Assembly: GCA_937881575.1 (NCBI GenBank)
Contig: CALGEI010000195.1
Coordinates: 1-40,241 of the forward strand
DNA length: 40,241 bases
Direction: 5' to 3'
From: an uncultured Flavobacteriales bacterium
Lineage (GTDB): Bacteria; Bacteroidota; Bacteroidia; Flavobacteriales_D; Sanyastnellaceae
This document shows positions 8,306-15,341 of the stretch, one piece after another. Within the stretch, counting starts at the first letter, position 1. Each line of letters begins with the position of its first letter. The notes under the pieces were generated by a model. The model saw only the letters and a program-made list of their open reading frames with translations, did no database searches and was not told where the DNA came from. Made by a program: the position numbers and the translations under genes.

Positions 8306-10314
8306 GCACGCTGTTGAATTTATCCAGCGCTGAGATCATCAAGCGCATTCGCGCTGGCAGGGATTTTGAGGCCATCGCTACGGACACCGGGATGCACATT
8401 CGCATCACGGACTATGTCCCCTTTGTTTGCACGGCCATTCATGCCGGGAATAAAATGCGGCACGAGCTTCAAATCAAATGCGCGCTGGATGAGTTTGATC
8501 GCTGGTATGAAGAAGACCCCGACACGGATGCATTCATTGGCGGCATGCCCATCGCCGTCATTGGCACGGACTCGCGCTATGCCTATGACCTGAACCGCTC
8601 GCCAGAGACGGCCATCTATGACGATGCGTGGGGAAAGAAAGTGTGGAAACGCCCGTTGAGCAAGGCGGAAAAAAAGCGCAGCATGATGCGTCATGAAAAG
8701 TTCTATGCCATTCTGTCCGCGCTCATTGAAACCTTAGAACGCCGGCACAAAGCCTGCGTTGTCTATGATATCCACAGCTACAATTGGAAACGCTGGGAAC
8801 GGGAAGTGCCAACCTTCAACATTGGGACCGAAAAATTGGACCCGCATTGGAATGGTGAAGCAGAGGCTTTCAAAAAAGCATTGACGGAACAAACGCTGCC
8901 CCACGGGATCTCAAGCGCCTGTGCGATCAACGACGTTTTCATGGGGCGCGGATACAATTTAGCTCGCATCAGCCAACAGTTTAAGCGAACGCTTGTATTG
9001 GCGACTGAGGTCAAAAAAGTGTACTGTGACGAAACCACAGGCGAGCGATTTCCGGCCATTGTGCACGCCGTGCAAGTGGCCTTCAAGCATGCCATCCTCC
9101 TGCATGCCCGAGGATTTACAGAGCGACACACCAGCGCCTCATATGCTGACGAACCGGCCATGCTCCCCTCCGTTCCCTCAGTGAAATTGATGGAAGTGGA
9201 TGCGCAACTCTACGAATTGACACGCGGGTTTGAAGTGCTGAACTTCGTGAATCCCATTAACATCGAACAAGAGAAACGCGCTTTTTTCGCATCGCACGCA
9301 AGCAACAACCCTCAGTTTGCTTACCGCCCTTTGCGGATCGAGCCGTTTGAACTGAAACGAAAATTGCTGCGAATTCCCGTGGAAGAAATTCCCGACGCCT
9401 CCATTCGTGAGTTGTATGAGAGCACCATCAGTGCCTATTTGGACAAAGTTGACTTGTTGTCGACGTTGGGAACAAGTCAGTTTTTATACAACAGCTTGCG
9501 CTACTATGGTCAACCGAGCGCGCTGGACTTGAAAAACGCCGAATACCTCTTGCACCTTCCTGAAGTGGAGGATGAGAATGGACCTGAGAAGAGAGTCGGA
9601 ACGGATGAAGCCGTCAAAGCCTTCCAACAGGGACTCCTCGACTATGGATTCAAAGGGAAAGTTCAGATCTCGAGCCGGATTGTTGCCGACGCTATGGTCA
9701 ACAACAGCAAGAAACAGGTCCTCATCAAGAAAGGAGCGACGTTTCGCCCCAAGGAATTGAGGTACCTCGTGCACCATGAAATCGGCGTACACATGGTCAC
9801 TACCATGAATGCACTCGAACAGCCTTTGAAGTTGCTCAGCATCGGCACGCCCGTGAGCACGCGCACCCAAGAAGGACTTGCTGTACTCGCGGAATACCTC
9901 AGCGGCAATACAACGTTGCAACGCCTGAGAGAGTTGGCATTCCGAGTTATGGCTGTGGACAACATGGTCAAAGGCGCCGATTTTGTGGAGACTTACCGGA
10001 ATCTCACGAAGAACTTGGGCATGGAGGCGAACTCGGCTTTCACCCTCACCACCCGCGTTTATCGAGGAGGCGGATTGACCAAAGATTACTTGTACTTACA
10101 AGGGCTGCGAGAGGTGTTTGACTTGTATCGAAATGGCGGCGATCTCCGACCTCTGCTGATGGGAAAATGCAGCATTGAAGTCTACGACACTTTGGAAGAA
10201 ATGATGGAGCGCGGGTTATTGAACCCCCCAAAACACATGCCCATTCCATTGACCCATCCACAGACGGAAAAAAACCATCCTGTGTTCGATTACATCGTGA
10301 AAGGAATCCGTTAA
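8302..10314 (+). CDS. N-formylglutamate amidohydrolase-like / DUF1704 (QEGLA) metallopeptidase fusion
   Basis: Predicted 670 aa from a GTG that overlaps the upstream stop (GTGA). Residues about 35-275 resemble N-formylglutamate amidohydrolase: AIHAGN near 45-50, YDLNRSPE at 95-102, HEKFY at 131-135, and VVYDIHSYN at 153-161 supply likely zinc ligands and the substrate Arg. Residues about 295-670 are the DUF1704 domain, also called the flavohemoglobin expression-modulating QEGLA family: HHEIGVH at 491-497 gives an HExxxH-type metal site and TQEGLA at 522-527 the name motif with a further Glu. DUF1704 is also the domain of the animal tubulin carboxypeptidase MATCAP, so a peptidase activity is plausible. 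With the ATP-grasp ligase it forms a make-and-cleave pair. Its stop shares TTAA with the convergent aminotransferase stop. Confidence 0.85.
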   Translation: MSTLLNLSSAEIIKRIRAGRDFEAIATDTGMHIRITDYVPFVCTAIHAGNKMRHELQIKCALDEFDRWYEEDPDTDAFIGGMPIAVIGTDSRYAYDLNRSPETAIYDDAWGKKVWKRPLSKAEKKRSMMRHEKFYAILSALIETLERRHKACVVYDIHSYNWKRWEREVPTFNIGTEKLDPHWNGEAEAFKKALTEQTLPHGISSACAINDVFMGRGYNLARISQQFKRTLVLATEVKKVYCDETTGERFPAIVHAVQVAFKHAILLHARGFTERHTSASYADEPAMLPSVPSVKLMEVDAQLYELTRGFEVLNFVNPINIEQEKRAFFASHASNNPQFAYRPLRIEPFELKRKLLRIPVEEIPDASIRELYESTISAYLDKVDLLSTLGTSQFLYNSLRYYGQPSALDLKNAEYLLHLPEVEDENGPEKRVGTDEAVKAFQQGLLDYGFKGKVQISSRIVADAMVNNSKKQVLIKKGATFRPKELRYLVHHEIGVHMVTTMNALEQPLKLLSIGTPVSTRTQEGLAVLAEYLSGNTTLQRLRELAFRVMAVDNMVKGADFVETYRNLTKNLGMEANSAFTLTTRVYRGGGLTKDYLYLQGLREVFDLYRNGGDLRPLLMGKCSIEVYDTLEEMMERGLLNPPKHMPIPLTHPQTEKNHPVFDYIVKGIR

Positions 10315-11513
10315 TCGTAGGTGACTCCTGGATAAACTTCTAGCGCGTGGCGCAAACATTGCACGGCTTTTTGAATCTCTTTCACATTGAGTACATAGGC
10401 CATGCGCACTTCCTGTTTGCCCAGTTCGGGAGTCGCGTAAAACCCGGTATTCGGTGCCACCATGACCGTCGTCCCTTCCCACTCGAAGGATTCCAGGATC
10501 CATTGACAAAACAAGTCCGAATCGTCAATGGGCAATTTGGCCACAGCATAAAAAGCACCGCCCGGCAGCGGGCACTCTACCCCCTGGATGCTGTTCAATC
10601 CGTCGACCAAAGCGTCCCGGCGCTTCATGTATTCTGAACGCACTTCGTCGAAATATGATTCCGGCGTCTCCAGCGCCGCTTCAGCAGCGATCTGAGCAAT
10701 GGTTGGAGGACTCAATCGAGCCATCGCAAATTTCATCGCCGCATTGCGCACATCCTCACTGCGCGTGACCATGCAACCCAAACGAGCTCCGCACATGCTA
10801 TACCGTTTGGAAATGCTGTCAATCATGACCGCATGCTCTTCAATGCCCGGCACACTCATGATGCTGCGCGGCAATTCACCACCATAGGTGAATTCGCGAT
10901 ACACTTCATCCGCGAACAAATACAAATCATGTTTTTTAACGAGAGCGGCCAAGCCTTCCAGATCAGCATCGGCGTAATTCGTCCCGGTCGGATTCCCGGG
11001 ATTGCAAATCAAGATGGCCTTCGTACGCTCATTGATCATGGCTTCAAAGTCCTCCATGGGAGGCAATGCAAATCCATTTTCAATCGAAGCTGTTACGTGG
11101 ACAATGTGCACCCCCGCAATCTCTGCAAATGCATTGTAATTGGCATAAAAAGGCTGCGGAATGATGATTTCATCACCCGGATTCAAACAAGTCAAGAAGG
11201 TAAAAATCAACGCCTCAGACCCCCCGGTTGTTACCAAAACATCATCGGGTGTCACGTCCACTCCGACGGATTTATAATACTGTGCGAGCCCCTTTCGATA
11301 AGACTCATAGCCTTCACTGGGACTGTACTCCAACACCGTGCGATCGATGCTACGGATGGCATCCATGGCAATCTTGGGCGTGTCGATGTCCGGCTGACCG
11401 ATGTTCAAATGAATGACATGAACACCACGCTCCTTTGCCGCATTGGCATAGCGTGTCAATTTCCGAATAGGACTATCGGGCATTCGAAGCCCCTTATTGG
11501 AGATAATCGGCAT
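10311..11513 (-). CDS. Class I/II PLP-dependent aminotransferase (aspartate aminotransferase-like)
   Basis: Predicted 400 aa, normal for fold-type I aminotransferases. It transfers an amino group between an amino acid and a 2-oxo acid using pyridoxal phosphate. Visible residues: GGSEA at 97-101 (phosphate-binding loop), NPGNPTG at 171-177 (Asn contacting the cofactor), ADEVY at 201-205 (Asp to the pyridine nitrogen, Tyr to O3'), SISKRYSMCGARLG with Lys236 as the Schiff-base lysine, and a C-terminal VRMAYV Arg for the substrate carboxylate. The N-terminal LNIGQPDIDTP is typical of the broad-specificity Asp/aromatic subgroup. It follows the GNAT gene by 23 bases and probably belongs to the same transcript. 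The exact substrate is not decided by sequence. Confidence 0.93.
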   Translation of the reverse strand: MPIISNKGLRMPDSPIRKLTRYANAAKERGVHVIHLNIGQPDIDTPKIAMDAIRSIDRTVLEYSPSEGYESYRKGLAQYYKSVGVDVTPDDVLVTTGGSEALIFTFLTCLNPGDEIIIPQPFYANYNAFAEIAGVHIVHVTASIENGFALPPMEDFEAMINERTKAILICNPGNPTGTNYADADLEGLAALVKKHDLYLFADEVYREFTYGGELPRSIMSVPGIEEHAVMIDSISKRYSMCGARLGCMVTRSEDVRNAAMKFAMARLSPPTIAQIAAEAALETPESYFDEVRSEYMKRRDALVDGLNSIQGVECPLPGGAFYAVAKLPIDDSDLFCQWILESFEWEGTTVMVAPNTGFYATPELGKQEVRMAYVLNVKEIQKAVQCLRHALEVYPGVTYD

Positions 11514-11536
11514 GGCAGCTGGATGACGTGGTAAAA

Positions 11537-12004
11537 TTAAAGTGAACGAGCCATCATTCGGTGGAGACCAATGCGCTCAATATTAAAATCTTCAGAAACA
11601 AATTCAAATCCCAAACGCTCATAAAAACCAAAGGCCACTTGACGCGCATCGCACCAAACACATTTCACGCCTTGCGCAGTGCACCACTGACAAACGTAGT
11701 CGATTATATCCGCCGCTGAACCTTGACCACGAACTTCTTCGAGAGTCCCCATGGTGCGCAATCGATAGACCGGGATGTCCCGGGAGATGGCCTCTGGAAA
11801 TCGCTCAGAACGCTGTTGGAATAAGGAGCAAACTCCCACCAACTTGCCGCTGGCATCAAAAGCTCCAATGTGGTGGGCATGAGGTGCGTGATCCATGTCG
11901 ATCACACACGATTCCACATCCGGCAGATGCGGCCACAAAACCTGGTGCCGGACCGGCCGAGTCTCCTCCGCCGCAATGTTCCGAATGACGAAGTGGTGTT
12001 TCAC
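11537..12004 (-). CDS. GNAT-family N-acetyltransferase
   Basis: Predicted 155 aa starting at the GTG at 12002-12004, which overlaps the hslR stop (GTGA); the longer open frame upstream is antiparallel-frame shadow over hslR. The acetyl-CoA motif A is clear: RTMGTLEEVRGQGSAADIIDYVC, with the Q/R-x-x-G-x-A core RGQGSA, followed by the typical C-terminal ARQVAFGFYERLGFEFVSEDF. These are features of small soluble GNATs that acetylate amines of metabolites or proteins. The acceptor cannot be named. Coupling to hslR and proximity to the aminotransferase suggest co-transcription rather than a shared pathway. Confidence 0.85.
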   Translation of the reverse strand: MKHHFVIRNIAAEETRPVRHQVLWPHLPDVESCVIDMDHAPHAHHIGAFDASGKLVGVCSLFQQRSERFPEAISRDIPVYRLRTMGTLEEVRGQGSAADIIDYVCQWCTAQGVKCVWCDARQVAFGFYERLGFEFVSEDFNIERIGLHRMMARSL

Positions 12005-12360
12005 TCGAATTGCTTTTCCCAATCCCGACGATCCCTTTTCGTGGGACGCCCTGCCGGGCGGGTCAAATCCCGTTGAGCCGCACGAATGTCTTCCCACTTT
12101 TGCAATTCCTCTGGAGCTGTGACATCCCGCGCATACGTCTCTACCAAAGCGGCGCCCACGCGGCTTTTTGGAAACAAGAGCACTTTCCATTCAAATTGGA
12201 CCGCTCCTTTGCGGACACGAATGCGTTCCTCTCCGGTCAGCACGTGAGCAGGCTTCACTGCTTTTTCACCCACAAAGACCTTGCCCTCGCGGCAATGCGC
12301 ACTGGAAAGAGAGCGCGTTTTGAATACGCGGATCGCCCAGAGAAATTTGTCGATGCGCAT
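12001..12360 (-). CDS. hslR: S4-domain RNA-binding protein, Hsp15-like
   Basis: Predicted 119 aa. An S4 RNA-binding fold occupies residues 1-60 (MRIDKFLWAIRVFKTRSLSSAHCREGKVFVGEKAVKPAHVL, then IRVRKG), and the tail is basic and rich in Arg/Lys (RPAGRPTKRDRRDWEKQFE). In E. coli Hsp15 binds stalled, dissociated 50S subunits carrying nascent chains; the same length and layout support that role here. It starts 24 bases after the end of the preceding small open frame and its stop overlaps the GNAT start. Confidence 0.88.
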   Translation of the reverse strand: MRIDKFLWAIRVFKTRSLSSAHCREGKVFVGEKAVKPAHVLTGEERIRVRKGAVQFEWKVLLFPKSRVGAALVETYARDVTAPEELQKWEDIRAAQRDLTRPAGRPTKRDRRDWEKQFE

Positions 12361-12384
12361 GCCTCCGAAGATAGCCGATTCCGT

Positions 12385-12838
12385 TTAATCTGATGACGTG
12401 AACCCTTTAATTTCTCGCAGCACACTGCGCGCTAAAGATTGATCCGTGAAATCATGCAGTACCTGATTCGTCCCATCCGTTCGGTCCCAAACCAACTCCC
12501 ACGATTCAATCCCCACGTCATAGGCTCCTCGTCGGTTCATCAATGTTTCCTTTGTGTGGGCAAGCGTGAGATTAGCCATCTCGGGAAGCACGTGCCATCG
12601 GCCCCACCCGCGCCACATTCCCCCGAACACCCAGCCCGTTGTCGAACGGAATTTGCGTTCAGAAGCAGTCCATTGAACACCTGATCTCGCTGAAAAAAAA
12701 AAGAATGGCAGACAACAAAGCCAATGCCGCTAAGGCCCAGAAAGAATTCATAGAAGCAGCCCCTGTCAAGACCATCGAAATAACGCCTTGTGGCAAGCAC
12801 GACCAACTGACACCTTCATCCCAAACCTTGACATCCAT
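12385..12838 (-). pseudogene. Small membrane protein gene interrupted by a frameshift at a T10 tract
   Basis: An ATG at 12836-12838 follows the TonB receptor stop after 3 bases. Its frame gives MDVKVWDEGVSW... and a hydrophobic segment (about residues 18-50, ending SAILFFF) but ends at a TGA soon after a run of ten T (minus strand; 12693-12702 on the plus strand). In another frame, directly after that run, an uninterrupted protein-like sequence (SARSGVQWTASERKF ... GAYDVGIESWELVWD ... SLARSVLREIKGF) reaches a TAA at 12385. Removing one T joins them into about 150 aa: one N-terminal membrane helix plus a soluble tail. This could be a sequencing or assembly indel, a real mutation, slippage, or phase variation. 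I do not recognise the family. A GTG at 12628-12630 could alternatively start an 81-aa tail-only product. Confidence 0.5.
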
Positions 12839-12841
12839 GCA

Positions 12842-15259
12842 TCAAAGCTCGATGATAATCCCCAATGCAGGCAAAACAGCTCCGCTACTGGGATCGATGA
12901 CCCGTTGGTCATAGAAGCCTGGTTGAGTGACGGAAGGGACAGGTACGCCTGTCGAAGGATTCCGCACCACATCACTGAAGTTGGGCTGAGGAACGGCTGC
13001 GCCTGTTGCATTCTGCACTTCCATGAACACATCGAGCGACCACCGCTCAAAGAACCACTTCTTGTCAATCCGAATGTCCAACTGGTGGAATGCGCCATTC
13101 CGTTCTGAATTCAGTAAGCTGTAATCCAACAGAGGCCGACCGTAAAAATCCCAACTTTCAATGCTGTAAGACCCTGCATCCGTTGGCGTGTAGGGCAATC
13201 CTCCGCTGAAAAGCAAGCGCGTCCCAATTTCCCATCCATTCTCGAATTTCTTCCCCCCTGTCATGCTCAGGATATGGCGGTTGTCCCAGCTGCTCGGAAC
13301 AAATTCACCTGAGCCATCTTCAAATTCACTCCGTACAAAGGTGTAGGCCAACAGTCCATAAAAGCCTTTGTAAAGACGTTGTTGAAGCAGGAGTTCCGCC
13401 CCATATGACCTCCCCAATCCATCAAAGGTTACGGCTTCATTGCCCACCACACCAAAGTCTGCTCCCAAATTGGCCAAGGCCACCCCTTGCAATGAACTGA
13501 TCGGAGAGTTTTGATAGCCCTTGAAAAAGCCTTCCAAAGAGACCACGAAGTTCTTTTCACTGCCATCCCATTTTAAACCTGCAACCAATTGCCTGTTGTT
13601 CAGATAAGACGTCGAGTCTGTTGCATTGACACGCGCATCGTCGACTGCATACCCTAGGATGGTATAGGCTGGAAGTTGTGAATACATGCCGGCATTGGCA
13701 TTGAAGGTCCAGCCCGGAGCAAAGGCATAGCTCGCAGAAACCCGAGGGGACCACTGTTTCAATGGATTCACCAGCCCCGACGCCGCCGTCGAGCCATCGA
13801 TCCGCATCCCGGCTGACACCGTCAATCGCTCCTGCATCAATCGCCGATTGGCTTGAACAAACGCTCCGTATTTGTGTGCCTTAAAATCCGATTGGAAGGC
13901 AACCGACTCCAGTGCACCCGTGGCTGGGTTCAGTCGCTTTTCTGAAGTGCTGTTGTTGTATTTGGCATACTCGTACAACACACCATAGGTCGCCTCCATT
14001 CCTTCTTTCAGAAATAATTTCCGCTCTGCCCGGAACTTGTTCTCAATCTCTTGAGAGAGGTAATCCCGAATCAACGGGTTCTCTTCGTCATTGTCCAAGT
14101 GTTTGAAGGCGCGGTTGTTGAGCATGTTCCGACTCGCGACGAATGTCCATTTCCCGTTGTCTTGATACCGATCCCACTTCACGCCCTGCGTGTAGTTCCA
14201 TTGCCGTTGGATGTCCAACGCTCCCAAAATGGCCACTTGGTCAAGATAATTGTCTTGGGCGGAATCCTGTGCAATGCCCAAGTTCAGTTCGAAATTATCC
14301 AACGCCCCCAAACCAATGACGGTGATGGCGTTGCGGTCATCAGGACGCGCCGTCCACTTGAACTGGTAGTCATTGTAGATCGGCAAAAACGGCAGTCCGA
14401 TGGCCTCGAAAAGCAGCTGCAAATAGCTCCTGCGCATGCTCATGATGAGCGATGACTTTTCACCTGTTGGGCCTTCAAGGGTCAATCCCAGGTCGCTCGT
14501 GCCCACGACCATGTTGGCCGTCCATTCATCGGTCCGCGCCTCTTTGAAGCTGAATTCCATCACGGAGCTCAGTGCATTTCCGCGCGCTGCGGGAAAGGCT
14601 CCGGCATAGAAGTCGATGTTCTCAACCAAATCGACATTGATCATGCCCACTGGGCCTCCGCTCGCTCCCTGTGTCGCGAAGTGGTTGATGTTGGGGATTT
14701 CGATGCCATCGATGTAAAATCGGTTTTCATTGGGAGCTCCACCTCTTACTACAATGTCATTCCGAAAGCTGGGGATGGCGGCCACACCAGGCAACGTGCG
14801 AATCGCCCGGCTAATGTCCCGACCTCCTCCTGGATTTCGCTTGATTTCATTGGAACCCAAACTCCGGACGCTGAGCGGAGCTTCAGCTTGTGTTGCGCGA
14901 CGTGACCCTTGCACTTCTGCTTCAGCGATGGCAATCGTGGATGGCTTCATGACTACGCTGATTGCGGCGGGCCTCGATGGCGTAACCTCCACTTCGAAAA
15001 TGGTTACTGCGTCATAACCGACAAAACTGAATTGCACATTGTGCAGTCCTGTAGGAACCTGTGTCAATTCAAAAAGACCATCGAAATCCGTAGTCGACCC
15101 CGTAACCTCACCCTGCAAAACCACATTGGCGAAAGGTATTGGATCGTTGGTCATTGCATCCGTCACTTTTCCTCGAATCGCCCCCACAGATTGGGCCAAA
15201 ATTTCGGCTGAGAAGGCCACAACAGATAGAATCGTAAAAACCGAAAGAATGCGCTTCAT
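12842..15259 (-). CDS. TonB-dependent outer-membrane receptor with carboxypeptidase-regulatory-like domain
   Basis: Predicted 805 aa. Residues 1-23 form a signal peptide (ends ILAQ). Residues about 27-105 are a CarboxypepD_reg-like beta sandwich (IRGKVTDAMTNDPIPFANVVLQG, TTDFDGLFEL), a hallmark of Bacteroidota receptors. Residues about 130-235 form the plug (RDISRAIRTLPGV, DIVVRGGAPNENRFYIDGIEIP, GAFPAARGNALSSVMEF), and the remainder alternates aromatic beta strands of the barrel to the C-terminal GIIIEL. Such receptors import large or scarce ligands using TonB/ExbBD energy. No SusD partner is adjacent, so it is not a Sus-type polysaccharide pair; the ligand is unknown. A 12-base palindrome lies upstream at 15322-15333. 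The frameshifted membrane-protein frame starts just after its stop. Confidence 0.93.
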   Translation of the reverse strand: MKRILSVFTILSVVAFSAEILAQSVGAIRGKVTDAMTNDPIPFANVVLQGEVTGSTTDFDGLFELTQVPTGLHNVQFSFVGYDAVTIFEVEVTPSRPAAISVVMKPSTIAIAEAEVQGSRRATQAEAPLSVRSLGSNEIKRNPGGGRDISRAIRTLPGVAAIPSFRNDIVVRGGAPNENRFYIDGIEIPNINHFATQGASGGPVGMINVDLVENIDFYAGAFPAARGNALSSVMEFSFKEARTDEWTANMVVGTSDLGLTLEGPTGEKSSLIMSMRRSYLQLLFEAIGLPFLPIYNDYQFKWTARPDDRNAITVIGLGALDNFELNLGIAQDSAQDNYLDQVAILGALDIQRQWNYTQGVKWDRYQDNGKWTFVASRNMLNNRAFKHLDNDEENPLIRDYLSQEIENKFRAERKLFLKEGMEATYGVLYEYAKYNNSTSEKRLNPATGALESVAFQSDFKAHKYGAFVQANRRLMQERLTVSAGMRIDGSTAASGLVNPLKQWSPRVSASYAFAPGWTFNANAGMYSQLPAYTILGYAVDDARVNATDSTSYLNNRQLVAGLKWDGSEKNFVVSLEGFFKGYQNSPISSLQGVALANLGADFGVVGNEAVTFDGLGRSYGAELLLQQRLYKGFYGLLAYTFVRSEFEDGSGEFVPSSWDNRHILSMTGGKKFENGWEIGTRLLFSGGLPYTPTDAGSYSIESWDFYGRPLLDYSLLNSERNGAFHQLDIRIDKKWFFERWSLDVFMEVQNATGAAVPQPNFSDVVRNPSTGVPVPSVTQPGFYDQRVIDPSSGAVLPALGIIIEL

Positions 15260-15321
15260 GCTCTTTAAACCCGCATTGCGGTCAAGTCGTTCATTTGAAA
15301 TTAGAAAAAGTCCTCATCTCA

Positions 15322-15333
15322 GTCAAATTTGAC
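15322..15333. promoter_or_regulatory. 12-base palindrome upstream of the TonB receptor, overlapping a possible -33 element
   Basis: GTCAAATTTGAC is a perfect palindrome 63 bases before the receptor ATG. On the minus strand its TTTG is followed after 20 bases by TAATTTCA, a degenerate -7 box. A repressor site covering a promoter is a reasonable inference. Confidence 0.35.
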
Positions 15334-15341
15334 ACTGCTTA

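Noticed and set aside
12540-12806. 88-codon minus-strand frame with its own hydrophobic stretch
   Set aside because: Composition of its second half (Cys/Gly-rich, low-complexity) looks like an out-of-frame reading of the small membrane protein region.
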